Program-made: the position numbers and the translations under genes
Assembly: GCA_036365145.1 (NCBI GenBank)
Contig: JAEOAD010000005.1
Location: 6,987,001-7,051,000, forward strand
Source of the DNA: Orientallactaga sibirica
Lineage: Eukaryota > Chordata > Mammalia > Rodentia > Dipodidae
DNA: 64,000 nt
Reading direction: 5' to 3'
Part shown: piece by piece, positions 34,901 through 43,360 of the stretch
Numbering within the stretch: position 1 is the first letter of the stretch
Layout: each line of letters starts with the position of its first letter
The notes under the pieces: model-generated
Database searches by the model: none
Told to the model about the DNA's origin: nothing
The model's input: only the letters and a program-made list of their open reading frames with translations

Positions 34901-35498
34901 CGTCCTCGCCCTGCTGCCTGGCCAGCTTCTTGGCCTGCTGCTCAAACCACTGGAGCCGGGGCGGCTTGTCGGCCGGGTCTCGCTCGTGCGCGGCCCGTGA
35001 CTCCGCGGCCGCGACGCCGGCGCAGCGCTCGGTGCCCGCGGGCGGCGCCCGCTTGGGCGACGTGGACGGCTGGGCCTTGATGGCCCGCTGGATGGCGGCG
35101 TTCACGGCGTCCTTGTCCACGCCGTGCTCGCGCAGCCCCTTCTCCAGGTTCTTCTCGTTGAGGCTCTGCACGCGGCGGCTCACGGCCTGCACGGCCTGGC
35201 GCTCCAGCTGCCCGTGGCGCCGCGAGCGCAGGTGGTTGTCGTAGGCGTTGAACGAGGCGAACTTCTTGCCGCACACGGCGCAGTACGTGGCCGTGTCCCG
35301 GCGCTGCTCCTCGGCCGCGGCCCGCTGCGCGCGCACCCGCTCCTGGAAGCCCTCGGCGCTCACCGGGGCCATGGCGGCCACCTTGCGGCGCAGGTTGTAG
35401 CGGTGCCAGTCGCTCTTGTAGTGGGCGCGCTGCAGCTCCGCGTCGCGGAACGCCACGCGGCACGTGATGCACGTGTACGTCGCCGTCGCCGTCGCCAT
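22869..35498 (-). CDS. ZNF622: ZNF622, complete six-exon gene (481 aa)
   Basis: The coding sequence joins 35498-34850, 33230-32982, 32525-32363, 28255-28143, 24324-24181 and 22996-22869 on the minus strand. All introns are GT-AG, phases agree, and the sum is 1446 nt including TGA. The product is the mammalian relative of yeast Rei1. From family knowledge it acts in cytoplasmic pre-60S ribosome maturation and recycling of biogenesis factors, and was also described as ZPR9, a MELK substrate and MYBL2 partner. Visible C2H2 pairs are C10/C13-H26/H32, C73/C76-H89/H95, C258/C261-H274/H279 and C309/C312-H328/H334. An acidic stretch spans about residues 197-247. The basic C-terminal block from about residue 385 is the most conserved part. 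The human protein as I recall it has 477 residues; most of the extra length here is at the N terminus. The start has G at -3 and G at +4. Recognition is confident from near-identity across all exons. Confidence 0.97.
23741..23897 (+). repeat. B1 SINE in ZNF622 intron 5
   Basis: 'aaattactcatgctt' occurs at 23726-23740 and 23898-23912. Confidence 0.95.
24181..24324 (-). CDS. ZNF622: ZNF622 coding exon 5
   Basis: The acceptor is ACACAG|GTGCCA and the donor is ACAG|GTACAT. It has 144 nt, phase 1 to phase 1. It encodes 'ARVGHRSLMRYYKQRFGL' through 'YRALGWTGSTG', the conserved basic Rei1-family C-terminal region. Confidence 0.97.
24626..24836 (-). mobile_element. MER20 in ZNF622 intron 4
   Basis: The phrases 'ctggagacatcttccgttgt', 'gctactgccatctagtggct' and 'gttgagaacctcc' match the MER20 hAT consensus I know, from terminal repeat to terminal repeat. 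Confidence 0.82.
26330..26490 (-). repeat. diverged B1-like SINE
   Basis: 'gaggtagggcctcaatgtat' and 'aggctggcctcaaactcatt', with an unusual second half. Confidence 0.55.
27061..27092 (+). repeat. B2-type SINE head fragment
   Basis: Only 'gggctggaaaaatggctcag' remains before a B1. Confidence 0.6.
27100..27250 (+). repeat. B1 SINE
   Basis: Diverged copy in ZNF622 intron 4. Confidence 0.88.
27538..27700 (+). repeat. B1 SINE
   Basis: Ends in an AAGG-rich tail rather than poly(A). Confidence 0.88.
27701..27835. mobile_element. URR1-like hAT right-end fragment
   Basis: 'ggggacctgacattcggaac' and 'aacctaattcaaaccacatc' resemble the right part of the copies at 6520 and 15597. Confidence 0.5.
28028..28130 (-). 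repeat. truncated B1 next to ZNF622 exon 4
   Basis: The B1 stops at 'cgagtgctggca', 12 bp from the last base of exon 4. Confidence 0.85.
28143..28255 (-). CDS. ZNF622: ZNF622 coding exon 4
   Basis: The acceptor is TTACAG|GAGTAG and the donor is TCTG|GTAAGT. It has 113 nt, phase 2 to phase 1. It encodes 'SSYPDHKEGEAPDE' through 'LEYDDETMELILPSG'. A truncated B1 on the minus strand begins about 12 bp beyond its donor. Confidence 0.96.
28845..28986 (-). repeat. B4-like SINE fragment
   Basis: 'gatttgaactcaggcagttc' and 'agccatctctccagccct' fit the 5' part of a B4-type element in reverse. Confidence 0.55.
29160..29590 (+). mobile_element. old L1 3' end in ZNF622 intron 3
   Basis: 'tgtcaagttgagtaaaggaa', 'acaaagttcaaaagcatgca' and 'tctgcacctttctataaatt' follow the order of the L1M 3' terminus. 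Confidence 0.75.
29748..30019 (+). repeat. B2-type SINE, long subtype
   Basis: 'aaaaaagcatcattca' precedes it (29732-29747) and follows it (30020-30035). Confidence 0.95.
30036..30192 (+). repeat. B1 SINE inserted at the B2 duplication
   Basis: It starts right after the second 'gcatcattca' copy. A third, slightly changed copy ('acgcatcactca') follows it. Confidence 0.94.
30209..32005 (-). other. ZNF622: ZNF622 intron 3 unique sequence
   Basis: No further exon. A 22-A run lies near 30440. A short ID-like scrap is at 30225-30300. Confidence 0.6.
32006..32280 (+). repeat. B1 nested inside an older B1
   Basis: The outer B1 runs 32006-32065 and resumes at about 32216. The inner B1 (about 32066-32215) has lost its first-half middle. 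'aaaggctaaggaag' and 'aaaggctgagggag' flank the inner copy. Confidence 0.82.
32363..32525 (-). CDS. ZNF622: ZNF622 coding exon 3
   Basis: The acceptor is GACCAG|GCGAG and the donor is TTTAG|GTAAGT. It has 163 nt, phase 1 to phase 2. It encodes the fourth finger (KICLWC...HMNDKSH) and the 'FTDGDAALEFADFYDF' segment. Intron 2 before it is only 456 bp and holds one B2-type SINE. Confidence 0.97.
32621..32818 (+). repeat. B2-type SINE in ZNF622 intron 2
   Basis: Full-length copy inside the 456-bp intron, followed by short (CA)n and an A-run. Confidence 0.93.
32982..33230 (-). CDS. ZNF622: ZNF622 coding exon 2
   Basis: The acceptor is TTGAAG|GTTGGG and the donor is TTGG|GTAGGT. It has 249 nt, phase 1 to phase 1. 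It carries the acidic 'DIDSEEEEE' segment and the third finger (DCLFC...H274...H279), then 'IPDIEYLSDLKGLIRYLG'. It is about 1.6 kb downstream of exon 1. Confidence 0.96.
33231..34518 (-). other. ZNF622: ZNF622 intron 1, unique part
   Basis: No repeat or exon recognised across this stretch. Confidence 0.6.
34519..34735 (+). repeat. B2-type SINE with missing CT-rich end
   Basis: Runs normally to 'ttgcagtggctga', then passes to a (TA)n-containing AT tail in place of the usual end. Confidence 0.85.
34850..35498 (-). CDS. ZNF622: ZNF622 coding exon 1
   Basis: It begins at ATG 35498-35496 and ends one base into codon 217, at a donor GTGATG (34849 downward). It encodes fingers 1 and 2, the linker with 'PRLQWFEQQAKKLARQQ', and an Asp/Glu run made of GAC/GAG/GAA codons. 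The exon is very GC-rich and lies inside the CpG island. The codons after ATG repeat GCG ACG three times, giving Ala-Thr-Ala-Thr-Ala-Thr before the conserved Tyr-Thr-Cys. Confidence 0.97.
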
Positions 35499-35950
35499 TC
35501 CCGGACCGGGAGTCCAGCGACCGGCGTTCAAAACCCCTGACACGGTCAACGAGCGGCCACGAACACGAACGCTCAGCCCCGGCTTCCGGAGTCGCACTGA
35601 GCGGACTTCCGGCGTGCACCGGATAATAATCACGGGCGGACAGGAAGTCCCGCCTCTTGGGAAGTAGCCACGCCCCGGAAGGGGCGGTGACGCTCCGCGC
35701 TGACCCGGTACGGGATCCGTCCCTTTCACTTGAGGTGGGCGGTGGTTCCCTCGCGCTGGAGGTTCTCGCACGGCTGTGTGGAGCCACGGGCCCGGGGTGA
35801 AAAGCGGAAGTCCCCGGAACGGGTGAACGGATGTGGCGGAAGCGAAGCCCGGGGTGGGACTTCCGGTTGTCCTCCCGGGGCTGGGCTGCGGTGAGTCACT
35901 GTCGCCATGGAGACGGAGCCCGCGCCTGCGCCCTGCTGACGCGGTCCATC
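34850..35950. promoter_or_regulatory. ZNF622: CpG island promoter of ZNF622
   Basis: GC content and CpG density rise sharply here against AT-rich, SINE-filled flanks. The block covers coding exon 1 and about 450 bp upstream. No TATA box is apparent. There are several ETS-type sites: GCTTCCGGA at 35582, ACTTCCGG at 35605 and 35859, CAGGAAGT at 35641 and CCGGAAG at 35675. A GGGGCGG Sp-type box is at 35681, a TGACG half-CRE at 35686, and an NRF1-like GCGCCTGCGC at 35922. This composition is typical of constitutively active ribosome-biogenesis gene promoters. The exact start site cannot be read from sequence. Confidence 0.85.
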
Positions 35951-36045
35951 CCAGCCCGGACCAAATGCTGCACTGAGGGGTTTGCCTGCCAGACTCCAAT
36001 CAGCCTGTCTCATTTCAAATATCACCAAATTAAAAAGTAAAGATA

Positions 36046-36226
36046 GGGCTGGAGAGATGGCCAAAGGCCCCAGGTTCGATTCCCCATGGGCCCACGGAAG
36101 CCAGATGCACAAGGGGGCGCGTGCATCTGGAGTTCACTCGCAGCGGCTGGAGGTCCTGATGTATTCATTCTTTTTCTCTCTCCCTCCCTCTATCTCTCTC
36201 TCTCAAATAAAATAAAGTAAAAATAG
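36046..36226 (+). repeat. B2-type SINE with internal deletion
   Basis: After 'ggctggagagatgg' it jumps to 'ccaaaggccccaggttcgat', skipping about 30 bases that carry part of the promoter A-box region. Confidence 0.92.
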
Positions 36227-36462
36227 GTGAAAGTGCTTTAAATTTTTCATTTTCTTTTCGAGCGTTTCGGACTATTGAAAGCCCGGTCACTGCCCTTCCT
36301 TCTACACACGCACCTCTACTTTCACTTTCCTTCTATATAGGAAGCAGCCTGTGGCCCTCAGCAGACTCTGGGCTCATGCCCCTAGACCTCCAGAACTGGA
36401 CGCTAAACACATCTCTTAAAAGTGTTTCAGTAAATAAGTAAATATTTAAAAAGTGTTGCAAG

Positions 36463-36646
36463 GGGGCTGGAGGGATGGCTTCGTGGTTAAGGCTCTTGCC
36501 TGGGAAACCTAAGGACCGAGGTTTGGTTCCCCAGGACCTACGTAAGCCAGCTGCACAAGGTGGTGCATGCGAGAGGAGTTTGTTGGCAGTGGCTGGAGGC
36601 CCTGGTGTACCCATTCTCCCCCCCCCACCTCTTTGTCACTCTCAAA

Positions 36647-36682
<36 letters not shown>

Positions 36683-36683
36683 A
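36463..36683 (+). repeat. B2-type SINE
   Basis: Long (AAAT)n tail of about ten units and a C-run in the CT-rich part. Confidence 0.93.
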
Positions 36684-37029
36684 AAAACTGTTTCAAGCCA
36701 CAGAAGTTCTGTTGACAACAATAGAAACAAATGGACTAAGTTAGCTCTCTTAACTACAGGGTCGTGAGAATCACACAGGATACTGACTCTAAATGGGTGT
36801 TTTCTACTTCTTAGACCAAAGCTTACTATTTTTTCCCATAAGGGGCTAAGTCATAAAAGGCTAGGCTTTGTAGGCCTATTTAGTCTTTATTGAAACTATT
36901 CAGGTTCACTGTTCAAAGATAAAGCAGCTATAGATAATACATAAATGATTCAGCATGCCTGTATTCTAATGAAACTTTATTTATGGGTGATAAGAGTTTT
37001 CATGTAGTTTCTTATTACAGGATAGCCTT

Positions 37030-37215
37030 CTGATATTTAAAAAATATAATTTGAAAGAGAGAATGTGTGCGCCAGGGCCTCCTGCCTCTGCAAATGAACT
37101 ACAGATGCATGTGCTACTTTGTGGCTCAGGCTTTACATGGTATTGGGGAATTGAACTTGGGGCCATCAGGCTTTGCAAGCAAGTGCCTTTAACCACTGAG
37201 CAATCTTCAGCCCCA
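37030..37215 (-). repeat. diverged B2-type SINE
   Basis: 'ccactgagcaatcttcagcc' end. The tail side is eroded. Confidence 0.85.
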
Positions 37216-37261
37216 GCTTTCTAGTTTTTAAAAATTTATTTTAAAATATAGTTTGGCTATA

Positions 37262-37372
37262 TTTATAGACTCATATCTGTAATCCCAGCAGTTCTTAGGA
37301 GTGTGAGATTGGCAAACTACTATGAATTCAAGGCCTGCCTGGGCTACAGAGTGAGACCTTGCTTCAAAAATA
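37262..37372 (+). repeat. diverged B1
   Basis: 'ctgtaatcccagcagttctt' and 'ctacagagtgagaccttgct'. Confidence 0.7.
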
Positions 37373-37381
37373 AATACATAA

Positions 37382-37612
37382 GGGCCTGGAGAGATGGCTT
37401 AGCAGTTAAGTGCTTGCCTGTGAAGCCTAAGGACTTGGGTTTGAGGCCCTATTCCCCAGGACCCACGAAAGGCAGATGCACAAGGTGGCGCATGCATCTG
37501 GAGTTCATTTGCAGTGGCTAGAGGCCCTGGTGCACTCATTCTCTCTCTATCTGCCTCTCTCTCTCTCTCTCTCTCTCTGTTGATCTCAAATAAATAAAAA
37601 ATAAACAACAAC
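37382..37612 (+). repeat. B2-type SINE
   Basis: Contains an extra 'gaggccctattcccc' insertion relative to most copies. Confidence 0.92.
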
Positions 37613-37621
37613 AAAAAAAAG

Positions 37622-37750
37622 AAGCTGGGCATGGTGGCACACACCTTTAATCCCAGCACTCAGGAGGCAGTTCTAAGCCACCCTGAGACTACATAGTGAA
37701 TTCCAGGTCAGCCTGAGCTACAGTGAGATCCTACCTCGAAAAACCAAATA
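37622..37750 (+). repeat. B1 SINE with internal deletion
   Basis: Lost the 'aggtaggaggatc' segment after 'caggaggcag'. Confidence 0.9.
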
Positions 37751-37784
37751 AAAAATTAAAAAATAATAAATAAACACATACAAT

Positions 37785-37984
37785 TATTTTTTAATATGTT
37801 TATTTATTTGAGAGAGAGAAAGGGGGAGAGAGAATGGGCGCACCAGGGCCTCCAGCCACTGCAAACGAACTCCAGATGCATGCACCCCCTTGTGCCTCTG
37901 GCTTATGTGGGTCCTGGAGAATCAAACTGGGATCCTTTGGCTTTGCAGGCAAACGCTTTAACCGCTAAGCCATCTCTCCAGGCC
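37785..37984 (-). repeat. B2-type SINE
   Basis: Fourth SINE of a cluster covering 37262-37984 with almost no unique sequence. Confidence 0.93.
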
Positions 37985-38204
37985 CCAAAATTATTTTAAG
38001 TATAAAGTCCATAGCAAATAGTTGCAGGCTGGGTTTTGCCTATGGGGGCTATAGTTTGCCAGCCCAATCTTAAGACACGTAATTCTTGCAGCATCCTGTG
38101 ATATCCTGTTGTGTTTATGAGGGAAACATATATAAAGAGTTATTAGGTCACCTTCTCAGAGCCCCACGGTCACTCGTGTCAGAACCATTAAAAATAACTA
38201 GGTT

Positions 38205-38527
38205 GGGGGCTGTGGAGGCGGCTCCGTTGGTTAAGTGTTTGCTGCTCAGCGTGGGGACCTGAGTTTGGATCCCCAGCACCCTCGTCAATGCTGAGTGGGT
38301 GTAATGAGCAGCCTGTCTTCCTGGTGCTGAAGGCTGAGATGGAATCCCGGGGCAAAGTAGGTCACCTAGCAGAAACCGTGAACTCTGGAAGACCCTGTTG
38401 TCTCAGTAAGTACGGCAGATAATGATTGAGAAAGACACCCAATGTCAGCCTCTGGCGTCCACATGCAAGTACACGAACATGTACACTTAAACACACACAC
38501 ATACATGCACCCACACACGTAAAAACC
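38205..38527 (+). repeat. B4 SINE
   Basis: 'gggggctgtggaggcggctc' head, 'gattgagaaagacacccaat' and a (CA)-rich end match the rodent B4 consensus. It is the only near-full B4 in the window. Confidence 0.8.
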
Positions 38528-38667
38528 ACCTAGATGAGGACCTCACATGACAGGCACTTTTAGGACACTTTTCATCTATTTATTCTAGAGACATTTGGTG
38601 GAACTATTGATGCAGGATTTGGGGGTTTGGGAGGGGTCTCAAGACTCGTGGATGCCAATTTTGGGGT

Positions 38668-38815
38668 CCATTTTTTTTGAGGTAGGGTCTCACTATGGCC
38701 CAGGCTGACCTGGAATTCACTATGTTGTCTCAGAATGGCCTTGAACTCATGGTGATCCTCCTACCTCTGCCTCCCAAGTGCTGGGATTAAAGGCGTGTGC
38801 CACCACGCCTGGCTG
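38668..38815 (-). repeat. B1 SINE
   Basis: First of two head-to-tail reverse B1 copies. Confidence 0.93.
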
Positions 38816-38834
38816 GGTCCTTATTATTATTATT

Positions 38835-38982
38835 TTTTTGGGGGGGGGTTTCGAGGTAGGGTTTCACTCTGGTCCAGGCTGACCTGGAATTAACTATGTA
38901 GTCTCAGGGTGGCCTCAAACTCATGGTGATCCTACCTCTGCCTCCCAAGTACTGGGATTAAAGGCATGTGCCACCACACCAA
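38835..38982 (-). repeat. B1 SINE
   Basis: Second copy, joined to the first by 'gggtccttattattattat'. Confidence 0.93.
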
Positions 38983-39441
38983 AATGGACTTGAGAAGGCT
39001 TAATTGTGGATTATTGAGTTTATTTAGGGAATGTGAGGCTGTGAGTTTTGGGGGAGTGTGAAGGTAATTATGTGACTTGCATTTGTCTTAGGACTGTAGT
39101 ATCAACATCAGAACTGGAGCCATATTCTGGCCTTCCAACCTTACCTAAATACTGCAATGGTGATGGAGAAATAATATGATTTCCTGATTTCGTTATGATT
39201 CAAATAACCTGTGACAATAATTCACTGAAGGTTTTCAGAGTAATTTCTTGTCTTGGAACTAACACAGTTGGATCAATGTATAAAAAACAAAACCAAAACA
39301 AAGTCCACAAACATAAGACAAAATATGAAATTTATTTTCTTATAACAAATGTGGATTTGCTTCTAGCCTGATATCAGTAGTATGGTGACATTTTCCACTT
39401 TTAAAGAGAAAGAAAGTTGTATTTATTTAAATATAAGTGAG

Positions 39442-39548
39442 CCAGGCATGATGGGTCATGCTTGTAATCCCAGTGCTAAGGAGTCTGAGGTAGGGAGATT
39501 GCCATGAGTTTGAGGCCAGCCTGGAGTACATCAAAAGACCCTGTCAAA
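39442..39548 (+). repeat. B1 SINE, short
   Basis: Diverged and lacking the second half of the left arm. Confidence 0.8.
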
Positions 39549-39604
39549 ATTATATGCATATTCCCCTTAATCAAAGGTGTTCTCACTTTTAGTTAAGAGA
39601 ATCT

Positions 39605-39978
39605 GATTTATTTTACAGATGGCAGAGAACAATGGGGAAGCCAAGATCCATAAGTTAGACAAAAAAGACAAGTGACTGCCCACCAAGATGTGCCACCTCT
39701 GCCATATTCACCAGGTCCAGCAGAATCTGCAGAAGAAGCAGTGATGAGTATTGCTCCCAGTGCTGGCCTGACAACCGCCTCCAGGAAAGGAACAGCAAAC
39801 ACGGTGGAGAACTGAAACACACTGTAACAGAAATGCAGAGTCCACAGAGAACCCAGTCCTAAAAACAAGCTGCTATCACTCCCACCAAGGCTCAGGACTA
39901 TTGTGGAAGAGGCACAACTCCCCCAGACTAACAGAAGGCCTAACTTTTCCACAGTGAACATCTAAGACCCCATTGACA
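39605..39978. other. unassigned sequence, possibly L1 or retrocopy relic
   Basis: 'ggctcaggactattgtggaa' recalls rodent L1 3' UTR text. The minus-strand open frame here has no known motif. No firm assignment. Confidence 0.3.
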
Positions 39979-40198
39979 GGGCTGGAGGGATGACTTAGTG
40001 GTTAAGGCGTTTGCCTGCAAAGCCAAAGGAGCCAGATTCAATTCCCCAGGACCCACGTTAGCCAGATGCACAAGGGGGCACACACATCTGGAGTTTGTTT
40101 GCAGTGGCTGGAGGCCCTGGCACACCCATATTCATTCTCTCTCTCTCCCTCATTCTCTGTCAAATAAATAAATAAAATAAAATTTTGTTTTTTAAAAA
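39979..40198 (+). repeat. B2-type SINE with TSD
   Basis: 'agaccccattgaca' flanks it on both sides. Confidence 0.94.
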
Positions 40199-40687
40199 AA
40201 GACCCCATTGACAAGTGGTCCTCAAAGAAATGGAGACCGGGATAGAGGGATACAAGATCATAAAACTGTTTTATAATAAATATATAACTATAAACACACA
40301 CACACATGAAATACCTACGTATGCTGAAGATACTTGTCAATTATAAAACTTTTATAGTTATTATTCCTATAGTCTTTGAAATTAGGGTGGAAGAAAAGTG
40401 TTTTGTGTTGGTTTGTTTAATCCCTTTTGGAGAATTTTAGGGTAGGAAAAAGCAAAGGTATTTTAGAAAGAGGATCTGAGGCTGAATTCACCTTCCACTG
40501 CCAACATCAAGTTTCTTGAACACGGTTTATTGTCTTATACAAAACTCATGGTAAATGTATGCTGTTCCCATTGTGTGGTTTTGCTTGGCACTTACTTTTT
40601 GCACGACATGAGCCTTTTCAGCTCCTGTATAATTTTTTAAGTTCACATTTTAACAACTACATTTCACTCTGATCATACAATCCATTC

Positions 40688-40693
40688 TTTATT
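40688..40693 (-). terminator. RETREG1: candidate distal RETREG1 poly(A) signal
   Basis: A canonical AATAAA on the minus strand about 2 kb past the stop, at the edge of the SINE-poor block. Confidence 0.3.
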
Positions 40694-40880
40694 AGGTTTT
40701 ATAGACATGGAGGAATATTGCTATCTGTACAAATTCCCATAGGAGGTGACAACCAGGGAATTGCTGGGGCTTGCTGACAATCAAGGACAGCTGGAAGTTG
40801 AGTGAGAGAGAGTGTCTCAAGGAAACATGCAGACGACTATACTCTGACAGCTACAAGGGGACATGGAGCACACCCAACTG

Positions 40881-40884
<4 letters not shown>

Positions 40885-40916
<32 letters not shown>
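40885..40916 (+). repeat. (CA)n microsatellite
   Basis: About 15 CA units after a 'gcgcg' start, within the proposed RETREG1 3' UTR block. Confidence 0.9.
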
Positions 40917-41749
40917 TCATGTCACACACACCACACACATACAAAAGAAAAACAGATAGTGGTTAACAACTATTTTATAAATATGTGACTGTATTTTTCT
41001 TCATGTCCAGAAACTCATTGAACAGAATTCAGATATATTCTTCCCAGACTTACAAGTTCCAAGATTATCTAACACAAATTTACATTTGTACCAAAATGGG
41101 CAAGATAATGAAGGCACAGGCTCACTTTACACCAATAAAGGACATCAAACACAGCCATGAGGCACCAATGACACATAAGCATCGTCAGTCACAAAAAGCA
41201 AGTGTTCAGATCTTCAGGAACTTCTCTCCCTTTGACATTTGGCAAAATTCAGCCTAGATATTTTAATACCTCAGAAAGAAAAAAATAAATACGAGCTGCT
41301 ACATTAATTAAAACGTTGTGTTACTTTAAATTAATCTTTAGGAATAAAAGGGATGAAGCCCCCCCCCCAAAAAAAGGAGAATACCAATGTTGTATATTCT
41401 TAGACCACCCTACCTCTCTGAAGGTCTCGCATGTCTCTGTAGAAATGCCAGCCTTAACTGAAGATTTAAGAGATTTCTGATAGTTGCTGACATGGTCCCT
41501 CAACGCTATGAAAAGTTTATATTACAAAAACAACTATCTTGGTTTTTTTTTTTTTAAGGTTTCTAAAAGCTGTAAGTCAAATTTGATTATTTAAAGGTGA
41601 TCTTAAAACGTTTTAAGGAAGAATATCTTCTAGCTCAAATTTCTTCCCTGATAAGAAATAGATACATATTTAGACTGCAATGGGCAAATTAATACATGTT
41701 AAATCCAACACAAGTTCCTCTCCTCTATGCAGACAAGAACAGTTAATTC

Positions 41750-41755
41750 TTTATT
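41750..41755 (-). terminator. RETREG1: candidate RETREG1 poly(A) signal (AATAAA)
   Basis: A canonical hexamer on the minus strand about 0.9 kb past the stop. It competes with the hexamers at 42582 and 40688. Confidence 0.3.
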
Positions 41756-42666
41756 GCTGATAACATCACTCAAAGGACATACTGATCACTAGTTCTACAA
41801 TCTTCGGAGACTCCAAACACAGGATAAAAGGGAAGGCTAAACTTCAGTCTGAGCAGGCAGAATAGATCTGCCTTCACAACATCCTTGTGGACAACATATT
41901 GTGAAAAGAACAATGCAACAACCAAATCTTCGGTTAGAACCATCCTATGATACTTAACTTCTTGCTTGCTGTGGCTCAATGCCATCCGTTGCAAGACTAG
42001 ATCCCGTGGTCAATGGAGCATGCCACTTTACAAGTAAGCCTATGTCTACAACTGCAGAAATAACATGGAAACGTTTCAGCTTAGCAAACAGTACTGAAGT
42101 ATACTTTTCCATTTTTTTCCTAGGAACTAATTTTGATAGTATTTCCCAAGTCCTTTGATTAAGACACCATCATAATTTCTTTTGCCATTAAAATCGATCC
42201 GATTTTTAAAAACTGCTTCCAAGTATTAGGAATAAGGGATCTGGCAGCATGTGTTCACAAGAATTACTTTTCAGTGAGATACAATAAACTTTTGCATGCT
42301 TGAAAATTAATCATGAAAAAAAGTACTTATGGAAGGATCTTGGTGTTTTTCTTTTGCTTTAAAAACAACCCCTAATCATTTCTGATACCACAGTATGTGT
42401 GTATACATATATATATAGAGATAGATAATTTCCATGCTTAAGACATAGAACTATCAGAAATATCAATCTATCCGTATCAGCTGATATACATCCAAATCAC
42501 TGCAGAAGGGGAAAAAAAAAAAAAAAAAATCTAAAGTAATCATTAAAGCTTATAGTTCAGTTTTTTCCCTTTTTTGTCTTCTTTATTGTTGTTGTTATTA
42601 TTTTTTGCTTGTCTGAATTTTTTTTTTGGTGGTTTATCTATGCTCTGCCGCAAGCTGACTCCCAGG

Positions 42667-43160
42667 CTAATGGCCCCCGAGGAGATTTGAAAGGAAGCCC
42701 GAAGACTTCTTGTTCTGCTGTGTCTCTGTTTCCTGGTCTTGTGTAAGTCCCAATTCACTCTCGATTTGATCCAGCTCTGCCTGGTCAAGGAGTTCAAAGT
42801 CATCGCCTTCTTCAGTGTCCGTGTCCTCCCCTGGACTGGGGGCCGCCTGGGCAAGGGCCTGTTGGGTGACTTCTATCTGGTCCTTGACGGCTGCGGTCAC
42901 GGCCGCTGTGATGACGTCTCCAGCCAGGGTGCTCATCAAGTGCAAGGCTTGGTCACTGTTCAGAGGAAGGGTGAGCCCGGCCGCCGCCTGCCTCTCTCTG
43001 CTCGGTCTGTGGCCGCTGTCCAGCTGCTGCTGTTTTCTCTTGAACTCAGTGGGCAAGCCAAGGCTCGTTTCATCCTCGTCATTTGTTCCCATGCCGTTTT
43101 CTGGAGATGGAAAGTCAGAAAGACCTCGAGAGAAAACTTCCTCACTAGGCCGGTCCAGGT
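42667..43160 (-). CDS. RETREG1: RETREG1 last coding exon with LIR motif
   Basis: The acceptor is TTCACAG|ACCTGG. It encodes about 164 residues to TAG at 42669-42667, ending '[14 protein letters not shown]'. The LC3-interacting motif (acidic GDD followed by FELL) is at 42787-42798. The segment '[17 protein letters not shown]' precedes it. All key LIR residues (Phe and Leu at the hydrophobic positions, upstream acids) are intact. Confidence 0.97.
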
Positions 43161-43318
43161 CTGTGAAATGCATAACAAAAGGTCATGCTTACGCACCTGA
43201 AGACATCTGAAAGAAGAGCTGTCTAGAAATCTTTGATATTGAACCCTCGGGGCAATCTGGGCATCTCACCTCGCTTTCTGAGTCAACTTAAATTGAATTT
43301 CTCCATATTTTCTTTCTT

Positions 43319-43360
<42 letters not shown>

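Larger units (their letters stand above)
40688..42666 (-). other. RETREG1: probable RETREG1 3' UTR and downstream sequence
   Basis: This block follows the stop codon, is AT-rich, and is nearly free of SINEs, unlike its flanks, which fits a transcribed 3' UTR. Minus-strand AATAAA hexamers occur at 42582-42587, 41750-41755 and 40688-40693. The human 3' UTR is, from memory, between 1 and 2 kb, so one of the two distal signals is more likely. A (CA)n array lies at about 40885-40916. The true end cannot be fixed here. Confidence 0.5.

Noticed and set aside
34834..35540. Plus-strand open frames across ZNF622 exon 1
   Set aside because: They are antisense shadows of a GC-rich coding exon, giving Ser/Arg/Ala-rich strings without homology.
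39608..39961. 117-codon open frame on the minus strand
   Set aside because: Starts next to a SINE and covers text that recalls L1 3' UTR; hydrophobic stretches look accidental.
42739..43210. Plus-strand open frames of 131-153 codons across the RETREG1 last exon
   Set aside because: Antisense shadows of the coding exon.
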